A program made the position numbers and the translations under genes. This document shows, in pieces, positions 57,986 to 64,000 of a DNA stretch of 64,000 nucleotides. Each line of letters opens with the position of its first letter. Positions within the stretch are counted from its first letter, which is position 1. Origin of the DNA: CAKUFA01 sp963646285 (GTDB lineage: Bacteria > Bacillota > Clostridia > Christensenellales > Aristaeellaceae); the NCBI GenBank assembly GCA_963646285.1, contig CAVIWF010000004.1:1-64000 (forward strand), given 5' to 3'. The notes beneath the pieces were generated by a model. It did no database searches, had not been told where the DNA came from, and saw only the letters and a list, made by a program, of their open reading frames with translations.

Positions 57986-59056
57986 GTGAAAAAAAGAATC
58001 GGTATTCTGACCAGCGGCGGGGACTGCCCCGGCTTGAACGCAGCCATTCGCGGCGTAACCCGTGCTGCCTACGAAATGTTTGATGCCGAGATCATCGGCA
58101 TTCATGACGGATACCGAGGGTTGATCGAAGGCGACTATCAGGTCATGACCCGGGATCAGTTTTCCGGCATTCTGACCTTGGGGGGTACCATTCTCGGCAC
58201 CGCCCGCACGCCCTTCCGCAACATGCGTGTGATCGGCGATGACAATGTAGACAAAGTCGCCGCCATGAAGAAAACCTACAAGGATTTGAAGCTGGATTGC
58301 CTGGTCACCCTGGGCGGCAACGGTACCCATAAAACAGCCAATCTGCTTTCAGAGGAAGGGCTGAACGTCATCGGTCTGCCCAAGACCATTGACAACGACC
58401 TGTACGGCACGGACTTCACCTTCGGCTTCCATACAGCCATGGACATTGCCACCGATGTGATTGACCGCATCCACACCACCGCCGCCAGCCACGGCCGGTG
58501 CATGGTCATTGAAGTGATGGGCAACAAAGCCGGCTGGCTGACCTTGTATTCCGGCGTTGCAGGCGGCGCAGACGTGATCCTGATTCCCGAAGTGCCCTAC
58601 GATATTAAGAAGGTCGCCAAGGTGGTGGAGGCACGCGCCAAGTCCAACAAGGGCTTCACCATCATTGCCGTGGCAGAAGGCGCCATGGACAAGGAAGAAG
58701 CCAAAATGAAGAAGAAAGAGCGGGAAGCCAAGCGGGCAGCAGAGCATTATTCTTCCAGTGCCGCCGTTGCCCAGCAGCTCCGTGACCTGGTGGGCGTGGA
58801 AGCCCGGAACGTGGTACCCGGCCACATTCAGCGTGGCGGTGCGCCCAGTGCCTACGACCGGGTGCTTTCCACCCAGTTCGGCGTTCATGCAGCTGAGCTG
58901 ATCCGTGACGGTGTGTACGGGGTAACGGTAGCCCTGAAGAACAACACCATTACCCACAATGCCTTGAAGGACATTGCCGGTGTGCCGAAGCTGGTTCCTG
59001 CCGATGACCAGATGGTAGCAACAGCTCGGATGATGGGCATTTCTCTGGGCGACTAA
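57986..59056 (+). CDS. pfkA: 6-phosphofructokinase
   Basis: A 356-residue PFK for glycolysis: GILTSGGDCPGLNAAIRG, LVTLGGNGTHKTA, LPKTIDNDLYGTDFTFGF, EVMGNKAGWLTL. The Gly of GGNG (E. coli Gly104 position) favours ATP as donor, while the Lys of PKTIDND is usual in PPi-linked enzymes; this mixed signature is known from group III PFKs. A Lys/Glu-rich insertion near residue 235-250. Start is GTG 57986 with GGAGGAGG about 9 nt upstream. Monocistronic. Confidence 0.93.
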   Translation: MKKRIGILTSGGDCPGLNAAIRGVTRAAYEMFDAEIIGIHDGYRGLIEGDYQVMTRDQFSGILTLGGTILGTARTPFRNMRVIGDDNVDKVAAMKKTYKDLKLDCLVTLGGNGTHKTANLLSEEGLNVIGLPKTIDNDLYGTDFTFGFHTAMDIATDVIDRIHTTAASHGRCMVIEVMGNKAGWLTLYSGVAGGADVILIPEVPYDIKKVAKVVEARAKSNKGFTIIAVAEGAMDKEEAKMKKKEREAKRAAEHYSSSAAVAQQLRDLVGVEARNVVPGHIQRGGAPSAYDRVLSTQFGVHAAELIRDGVYGVTVALKNNTITHNALKDIAGVPKLVPADDQMVATARMMGISLGD

Positions 59057-59073
59057 AACTCTTATTAAGCTTC

Positions 59074-59109
59074 AAAGGAGAAGAGTTTTGTTTTCTCTTC
59101 TCCTTTTTC
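59074..59109 (+). terminator. Terminator of pfkA
   Basis: Arms 59074-59085 and 59095-59106 form a 12-bp stem (AAAGGAGAAGAG) with T-rich loop and tail. Confidence 0.85.
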
Positions 59110-59125
59110 TATGTTGTGAGCGCAA

Positions 59126-59571
59126 TCAGCCTTCAGAAAGAAGCTTTTCCACGGCCTGCTTGTCTTCCTCGCTGAAGACGGTCAAGCCCGCCCTTTGCAA
59201 AGCCTTTGCCGCCACCCCTGCACCGGAGATCACCCTGCCGGTAAAGCTGCCGTCGTAGATCATGTTTGATCCGCAGGAGGGGCTTCTCTGCTTCAGAATA
59301 GCAATGGTGCACCCATTGAGCTCTGCTGCCCGCAGTGCACAGACAGCCCCTTTTTATAGGCTTCCGTGCGGTCGGTACCGTTTTTGTCGACAACAGATGA
59401 ACCACGGCACTCACAGGGTATCCGTGGCGTGGGCAATCCGCCCATCTGTTCCGGGCAAACAGGTATTAACGTATGCTTCTCCCCCAAGGAAAGCACCCAG
59501 GGGCAGGCTTTCTCCTTGCCATCATAGCGTGCAGGCAGCCCCAACAGGCAGGCACTGACCAGAATGTTCAT
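59126..59571 (-). pseudogene. DUF523 (YbbK-like) gene with a -1 frameshift
   Basis: The 5' part (59571 to about 59347) encodes the DUF523 start MNILVSACLLGLPARYDG, PVCPEQMGGLPTPR and EAYKKG. Right there the frame breaks at a run of five A and four G (59347-59355 on the plus strand reads CCCCTTTTT). In the -1 frame the rest of the family follows without a stop to 59126: AVCALRAAELNGC, ILKQRSPSCGS, IYDGSFTGRVISGAGV, GLTVFSEEDKQAVEKLL. A fifth G would restore one 148-residue ORF. DUF523 proteins bind Fe-S and include thiouracil desulfurases. It may be a true pseudogene, a sequencing error in the homopolymer, or phase variation. Possible start sites carry AAGGAGG about 11 nt upstream. Confidence 0.85.
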
Positions 59572-59672
59572 GCATGCATCAACCTCCTTATGGGCATAGT
59601 ATACCAGCTTTCCTAGCAAAAGGGAACGGCAGATGCGCCCCTTTCACGTACGGAAACTTTCGTATCCTATCC

Positions 59673-59703
59673 TTGACAAGCAAGCCTATTTGTTGAATAA
59701 TAT
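59673..59703 (+). promoter_or_regulatory. Promoter of the psuK-psuG operon
   Basis: TTGACA (59673-59678); -10 either AATAAT (59696-59701, 17-nt spacing) or TAATAT (59698-59703, 19 nt). Confidence 0.6.
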
Positions 59704-59762
59704 AGTCTGTCTTTTCCCTGATGTGAATCAATCTCACCGAAAAGAAATGGAAGTGGAACAAC

Positions 59763-60689
59763 TTGCAGCAGCTGAACATCGTGGTCGTCGGTGGCGTGAA
59801 TGTGGACGTCAGCGGCACGACGGAAACCCGAATGATGCACGGCGATTCCAACCCCGGTCATGTGAAGGTGACCCTCGGCGGCGTCGGGCGGAACATTGCG
59901 GAAAACCTTGCCCGGCTGGGCACCCGGGTCAGCATGCTCACCGTATTAGGTGAGGATGCCAATGCCGTCCATGCCCGGCAGGAATGCGCTGTCATGGGCA
60001 TTAACCTGAAGCATGCAAAGATCGTGCCCGGCGGACGCACCAGCACCTATCTGTGCCTTAATGACATGGATGGCGAAATCTATGCAGCCGTTTCCGACAT
60101 GAGCATTTGCGAGCACATTACGCCGGAATATCTTTCCCAGCATGTGGATCTGCTGAATGCCGCCGATATGGTGGTGGTGGATGCAAATATCCCCGAAAGC
60201 TCCATCCGCTGGCTGGCAGAAAACTGCAAAGCCCCCATGGCAGCCGATCCGGTATCTGTCAAAAAAGCCGGAAAGCTTCAGTCCTGCCTGGGCAGCTTTA
60301 TAACGCTGAAGCCCAATCGTCCGGAAGCAAGCCTGTTGACCGGCGTTGCCATTGAGGGTACAATGGGTCTTGAGGAAGCAGGACAGCAAATGCTCCGGGC
60401 AGGTGTGGAGAAGGTCTTCATCTCCCTGGGCAGCCAAGGTGTTTACTACACGGATGGCAAGGTTTCCGGCATTCAGCCCTGCTGCCCTGCCCACATTGTC
60501 AACACCACAGGCTGCGGCGATGCCTTCATTGCGGCGGCGGTCATTGCCTGCGCCATGGGAAAGGATATCCGCACCATGGCTCACATGGGTCAGGCAGCAT
60601 CCGCCATTTGTGCTGAAGCAGAAAGTGCTGTCAGCCCCACCGTTACGCTGGAACAAGTGCTGAATCTTATGAAAAAGACGGAGGAATGA
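59763..60689 (+). CDS. psuK: Pseudouridine kinase (PfkB family)
   Basis: A 308-residue ribokinase-type kinase: VVVGGVNVDVSGTT, GHVKVTLGGVGRNIAENLARLG, LKPNRPEA, and NTTGCGDAFIAA (anion hole and catalytic Asp). The adjacent psuG gene makes pseudouridine the likely substrate. Start appears to be TTG 59763; the ATG at 59747 is out of frame. Ribosome site is weak (GGAAG). psuG begins 3 bp after the stop codon. Confidence 0.9.
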   Translation: MQQLNIVVVGGVNVDVSGTTETRMMHGDSNPGHVKVTLGGVGRNIAENLARLGTRVSMLTVLGEDANAVHARQECAVMGINLKHAKIVPGGRTSTYLCLNDMDGEIYAAVSDMSICEHITPEYLSQHVDLLNAADMVVVDANIPESSIRWLAENCKAPMAADPVSVKKAGKLQSCLGSFITLKPNRPEASLLTGVAIEGTMGLEEAGQQMLRAGVEKVFISLGSQGVYYTDGKVSGIQPCCPAHIVNTTGCGDAFIAAAVIACAMGKDIRTMAHMGQAASAICAEAESAVSPTVTLEQVLNLMKKTEE

Positions 60690-60692
60690 ACC

Positions 60693-61610
60693 ATGAACTT
60701 GAACAAGTATCTTGCTGTATCTCCCGAAGTACAGGCTGCCCTGGACGCAGGTAAGCCCGTTGTTGCCCTGGAGTCCACCATTATCTCCCACGGCATGCCC
60801 TATCCCAAGAATGTGGAAACCGCACTGAACGTGGAAAAGATCATCCGGGACAACGGCGCCGTGCCTGCCACCATCGCCATCATCAAGGGCAAGCTGACCG
60901 TAGGCTGCACCCCTGAGCAGATCGAGTACCTGGGCAAGCGTGGCCTGGATGTGCCCAAGGCAAGCCGCCGTGACCTGCCTGTGCTGCTGGCCAAGGGTGA
61001 GGACGGCGCCACCACGGTAACCACCACCATGATCGCCGCTGCAATGGCCGGTGTGAAGGTTTTTGCCACCGGCGGCATCGGCGGCGTGCACCGTGGTGCC
61101 GAAACCACCATGGACATTTCTGCCGACCTGGAAGAGCTGGCCATGACCCCTGTGATGGTCATCTGCGCCGGTGCCAAGTCCATTCTGGATCTGGGTCTGA
61201 CCCTGGAATACCTGGAAACCAAGGGCGTGCCTGTTATTGGCTACCGTACCAAGGAACTGCCTGCCTTCTACACCGCTCACTCCGGCTTCTCTGTGGACTA
61301 TCGGCTGGACACCCCCGAAGAGATTGCCGATGCCTTCAAGGTCAAGCTGGAATGCGGCCTGCAGGGCGGCATGCTGGTGACCAATCCCATCCCGGACGAG
61401 TACTCCATGGATGCTGACTACATCAATGAGAACATTGATGCCGCCATCCGTGAGTGCGAGGAGAAGGGCATCCACGGCAAGGCCACCACGCCTTTCCTGC
61501 TGGATAAGATTCAGAAGCTGACCGCCGGTAAGAGCCTGGAAGCCAACATTCAGCTGGTGTACAACAATGTACGGCTGGGTGCCGAGGTTGCCAAGGCCAT
61601 GTGCCGGTAA
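60693..61610 (+). CDS. psuG: Pseudouridine-5'-phosphate glycosidase
   Basis: A 305-residue PsuG enzyme that splits pseudouridine 5'-phosphate to uracil and ribose 5-phosphate. Signature blocks: PVVALESTIISHGMPYP, ARRD-like KASRRDLP, TTVTTTMIAAAMAGVKVFATGGIGGVHRG (in part), GYRTKELPAFYT. AGGAGG lies 8 nt before ATG. Forms a two-gene catabolic operon with psuK; no pseudouridine transporter is adjacent. Confidence 0.95.
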   Translation: MNLNKYLAVSPEVQAALDAGKPVVALESTIISHGMPYPKNVETALNVEKIIRDNGAVPATIAIIKGKLTVGCTPEQIEYLGKRGLDVPKASRRDLPVLLAKGEDGATTVTTTMIAAAMAGVKVFATGGIGGVHRGAETTMDISADLEELAMTPVMVICAGAKSILDLGLTLEYLETKGVPVIGYRTKELPAFYTAHSGFSVDYRLDTPEEIADAFKVKLECGLQGGMLVTNPIPDEYSMDADYINENIDAAIRECEEKGIHGKATTPFLLDKIQKLTAGKSLEANIQLVYNNVRLGAEVAKAMCR

Positions 61611-61623
61611 TAACGGAAACCTT

Positions 61624-61660
61624 GAGGGGGAAACGGCGAAAGTCGTTTCTCCCTTTTTTT
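61624..61660 (+). terminator. Terminator of psuK-psuG
   Basis: Arms 61626-61635 and 61644-61653 (one mismatch) followed by T7. Confidence 0.82.
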
Positions 61661-61720
61661 CTGCGTTACTGGTCTGATTGGGTTGTTCTTGAGATCAGCG
61701 ACAAATAACAGACGTTTTTC

Positions 61721-61749
61721 TTGTTTCATGCTCCTGCTTGTGCTACAAT
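61721..61749 (+). promoter_or_regulatory. Promoter of the cobalamin adenosyltransferase gene
   Basis: TTGTTT (61721-61726), 17-nt spacer, TACAAT (61744-61749). Confidence 0.62.
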
Positions 61750-61780
61750 AACACGCACGTAAAGAAAGGGAGGATCGGCT

Positions 61781-62308
61781 ATGCAGCATAAGCTTCACCT
61801 TTACTATGGGGATGGCAAGGGCAAAACCACCTGCGGTATGGGGCTTGCTCTGCGGTTCCTTGGACACAGAAAACGTGTGCTGATTGCCCAATTCATGAAA
61901 GACGGTACCTCCGGCGAGCTGGATGCCCTGCGTCATTTTCCCGCGGCAGTAGTTTTCGACATGAAGCCTGTGACAGGCTTTCTTACACAAATGCCGGAGG
62001 AGGAACGGCAGCAGGTGATTCAATTAGAAACAAAAGAAGCCGTCAGGCTTGCCGCTACCATCAGGGATAGCAAGCCGGATTTGATCCTTCTGGACGAACT
62101 GGCACTTGCCTGTACTATGGACGTGGTTCCGGTGGATACAGCTGCTGCGCTCGTCGATACAGCCTTGGAGAGGGGCGAAACCGTTGTCACCGGATACGCT
62201 GCGCCAGCGTGGCTGAAAGAACGTGCAGACTATGTGACGCACATGACAGCCGAAAAGCATCCCTACCAAACAGAAGGCCTCACCGCCCGTGAATGCGTGG
62301 AATGGTGA
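61781..62308 (+). CDS. cobO: Corrinoid adenosyltransferase (CobO/BtuR type)
   Basis: A 175-residue enzyme that adenosylates cob(I)alamin: P-loop LYYGDGKGKTTCGMG, VLIAQFMKDG, LILLDELALA and the C-terminal GYAAPAWLKERADYVTHM (CobO GR..P..L...AD.VTEM equivalent). GGGAGG 8 nt before ATG. Monocistronic, no cobalamin riboswitch seen in the 170-bp upstream region. Confidence 0.92.
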   Translation: MQHKLHLYYGDGKGKTTCGMGLALRFLGHRKRVLIAQFMKDGTSGELDALRHFPAAVVFDMKPVTGFLTQMPEEERQQVIQLETKEAVRLAATIRDSKPDLILLDELALACTMDVVPVDTAAALVDTALERGETVVTGYAAPAWLKERADYVTHMTAEKHPYQTEGLTARECVEW

Positions 62309-62316
62309 GGGGCATG

Positions 62317-62362
62317 AAAAAGGACGTTCCTGCAACTTTGTGTTTGCAGAAACGTCCTTTTT
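62317..62362. terminator. Bidirectional terminator cobO / lacZ
   Basis: Arms 62317-62335 and 62344-62362 form a 17-19-bp stem (AAAAAGGACGTT/AACGTCCTTTTT core) with a TTTTT end. Also serves the converging beta-galactosidase gene. Confidence 0.9.
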
Positions 62363-62397
62363 GTTATCAACCAAATGTCACTTGCAACGGTGTTTCG

Positions 62398-64000
62398 TCA
62401 AATGCCTTCAAAGCTGAAGGTGAACGTAACCTTCTTGCTGACATCCAGCAAGTATTCTTCGTGGGTCTTTGCGCCCCAGCTGTCATCGCCGCCAACGCCC
62501 ATTTGCTGCTTGCTGAGCCGAACCACCGTGTTGTACACCGGCGGCAGCTCATTGGGGTGGCGAGCATTCTCCAACTCATGGGGCGTATAGGGCAGCACGG
62601 ATACTTCCATGGCATCCCCCGTAAAGCGCAGGCCGCGACCACGGAAATCCGTCACTTCTGCCCAGCGGACACCTGTACGGTTGCCGCATTCCTGAGGCAG
62701 GGTGTACCGGGACAGATTCTCCTGAGCAGTCGTTTCCCAAATACCCAGTCGAGCACCGTGGCAGCGATCCACATAGTTTTCCTCCGGACCCATGCCGTAG
62801 TACCGCAGATGATCATAATCCGCATCCAGCGTCAGCAGCATACCAAACTCCGGCATATCGCCAAGACCCTCCACAGGATCATAGGTCATGGTCACGTCCA
62901 CCTTGCCGGAAGGATGCACGGTATACTTCACCACGCATTCCGCTGCCGGGACCGTAGGCAGCTTGTACGGCAGTTCCACGGTTACGCCGCCGTCCGCCTC
63001 CATGGTAATGGCAGGGTCTACGCTTTGCTTGTTGTAGCTCAGGTACATGGAAGCAATCTTCCACTGGGCATAGCGCTGGGGCATCATGCTGCCGTAATCG
63101 TTCTCCGTAGGGGCACGCCAGAAGTTGGGCATGGGCGCATACTTGAGCATTTCCCTGCCGCCTACACGATAGGAAACAAGCTTGCCCAAAGCTTTGCTGA
63201 AGAGCACGTCGAAATGCTCCCCATGCACGCCAATGTTGAAGTCCCCGTTGGCTACACGGACGGGAGCCGTCTCTTGCGGTACCCTTGCGTCTTCCACCTG
63301 ATACACACCCTGGGCAAAGGCTACTTCATGCCCGGCAGGTGCCCAAGGCGTTGCCTGCTTCTGCCGGAAGGACAGCGTTACCACATACTCGCCAGGCCGC
63401 TTCTGCTCGCCAAAGGGCAACGGAACCGTCACGGTTTCCCCGGGCCCAGCATGCACATCCAGCGGTGCTTCTGCTGCCTGCCTGCCGTTCCGCATCAGCG
63501 TTGCGATGCAGTCGTAAGCATCCACATCGGTGAACATCTGCCGATTGCAGACCTGTGCACTGTCTTTCCCTACCGTTGCAACGATGGGCTGATAGTTATA
63601 CTTGACCTCCTGCATCTTCGGGGTCTCGCTGCCATCGGCAAAGGTAATGCCATTGCAGCTGAAATCCGCATCGGTGGGGCGATCTCCGAAGTCACCGCCA
63701 TACAGGTAAGCCGTCTTTCCATACCGATCCTTCGCCTGCAAGGCCTGATCGATATAATCCCAAATGAAGCCGCCCTGATACAAGGGTTCCTCATAGGCAT
63801 ACTCGGTGTATTTATGCATGGCACCGTTGGAATTGCCCATGGAATGGGTATATTCGCACAGGATGAACGGCTTCTCCCGATGCTCCTGCAGAAACGCCCG
63901 CACGCCGGCCACAGGGGTATACATCTGGCTTTCCATATCGGAGGTATCATTGTAGCGGCGGTCGTGGAAGATGCTTTCGTAATGCACCAGCCGGGTGTCA
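62398..64000 (-). CDS. lacZ: Beta-galactosidase (GH2), 3' part, cut by window edge
   Basis: At least 533 C-terminal residues of a LacZ-type glycoside hydrolase family 2 enzyme; the frame continues without stop to base 63999, so the 5' part lies outside the window. FILCEYTHSMGNSNG holds the catalytic nucleophile Glu; GGFIWDYIDQ and TYLYGGDFGD-type blocks follow, then the small beta-galactosidase domain with APTENDYG, GMGPEENYVDR and a C-terminal YTPHELENARHPNELP. Residues before the first internal GTG (63987) read DTRLVHYES, matching the family. Secretion cannot be judged from this fragment. Confidence 0.95.
   Translation of the reverse strand, partial: DTRLVHYESIFHDRRYNDTSDMESQMYTPVAGVRAFLQEHREKPFILCEYTHSMGNSNGAMHKYTEYAYEEPLYQGGFIWDYIDQALQAKDRYGKTAYLYGGDFGDRPTDADFSCNGITFADGSETPKMQEVKYNYQPIVATVGKDSAQVCNRQMFTDVDAYDCIATLMRNGRQAAEAPLDVHAGPGETVTVPLPFGEQKRPGEYVVTLSFRQKQATPWAPAGHEVAFAQGVYQVEDARVPQETAPVRVANGDFNIGVHGEHFDVLFSKALGKLVSYRVGGREMLKYAPMPNFWRAPTENDYGSMMPQRYAQWKIASMYLSYNKQSVDPAITMEADGGVTVELPYKLPTVPAAECVVKYTVHPSGKVDVTMTYDPVEGLGDMPEFGMLLTLDADYDHLRYYGMGPEENYVDRCHGARLGIWETTAQENLSRYTLPQECGNRTGVRWAEVTDFRGRGLRFTGDAMEVSVLPYTPHELENARHPNELPPVYNTVVRLSKQQMGVGGDDSWGAKTHEEYLLDVSKKVTFTFSFEGI

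Noticed and set aside
59340..59360. Programmed -1 frameshifting as in dnaX for the DUF523 gene
   Set aside because: The site T-AAA-AAG does not allow clean tandem slippage and no stimulatory Shine-Dalgarno or hairpin was found; a one-base deletion in the G run is simpler.
59133..59414. 93-codon minus-strand open frame inside the DUF523 gene
   Set aside because: It is the third, non-family frame; the conserved DUF523 residues are read in the other two frames.
61611..61780. Cobalamin riboswitch upstream of cobO
   Set aside because: The gap is mostly terminator and promoter; too short, and no B12-box was recognised.

Overview
The window (64 kb, roughly 57% G+C by eye) looks like chromosomal DNA of a strictly anaerobic Firmicute, most likely a Clostridia-type gut bacterium. 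Support comes from a rubrerythrin / high-molecular-weight rubredoxin pair, strong AGGAGG ribosome-binding sites with frequent TTG and GTG starts, consensus TTGACA/TATAAT promoters, VanW and DUF1934 proteins, a nadD-yqeK fusion, the tilS-hpt-ftsH cluster, FakB-like DegV and a beta-galactosidase. The species cannot be named from the sequence. I see no rRNA, tRNA, insertion sequence, prophage or CRISPR array.

Layout. 0.1-2.5 kb: peroxide-detoxification pair (rbr, hrb) under a dyad-flanked promoter, then a YdcF-type membrane protein. 2.5-7 kb: an MFS/GPH-like carrier, a secreted FMN/FAD flavoprotein reductase and a divergent AraC-type regulator. 7-14.6 kb: two complete amino-acid ABC importers back to back (polar type; branched-chain Liv type). 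14.6-17 kb: a minus-strand operon (DUF1934, an unknown protein, UPF0173 hydrolase, QueG-like protein). 17-20 kb: MATE exporter, small ABM-domain protein, class II aldolase. 20-28 kb: a six-gene minus-strand operon encoding a membrane-anchored helical protein, an 799-residue solute-binding protein with a propeller-like front half, two sugar-type ABC permeases, an HlyD-type adaptor and a MacB-type permease fused to what looks like an Eis/SCP2 lipid-binding domain. It has no ATPase and is my best candidate for an undescribed system. 28-36.5 kb: a six-gene operon running Q/Y/P-rich membrane protein, tilS, hpt, ftsH, PHP phosphoesterase, VanW. 36.5-39 kb: nadD-yqeK fusion, rsfS, and divergent tadA.

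39-48.7 kb: a ten-gene Mrp/Mbh-type cation/proton antiporter operon in archaeal Mbh order (E-F-G-MbhD-MbhE/B-C) followed by four NuoL/M/N-type subunits, with no hydrogenase module and with a 125-nt leader. 48.7-57.3 kb: brnQ, a CapA-like protein, surE, a SulP transporter, a FabT-like MarR regulator with two TTTGA/TCAAA palindromes coupled to a FakB-like DegV protein, and a HerA-type ATPase. 57.3-64 kb: prolyl-tRNA deacylase, phosphofructokinase, a frameshifted DUF523 gene, pseudouridine catabolism (psuK, psuG), cobalamin adenosyltransferase and the 3' part of a GH2 beta-galactosidase cut by the window edge.

The genes suggest an amino-acid and sugar fermenting anaerobe that couples a Na+/H+ antiporter to uptake (BrnQ and MATE are often Na+-driven). 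Stable stem-loops separate the binding-protein gene from the permease genes in all three ABC importers, consistent with over-production of the binding protein. Function calls are from motif reading; no database search was possible.
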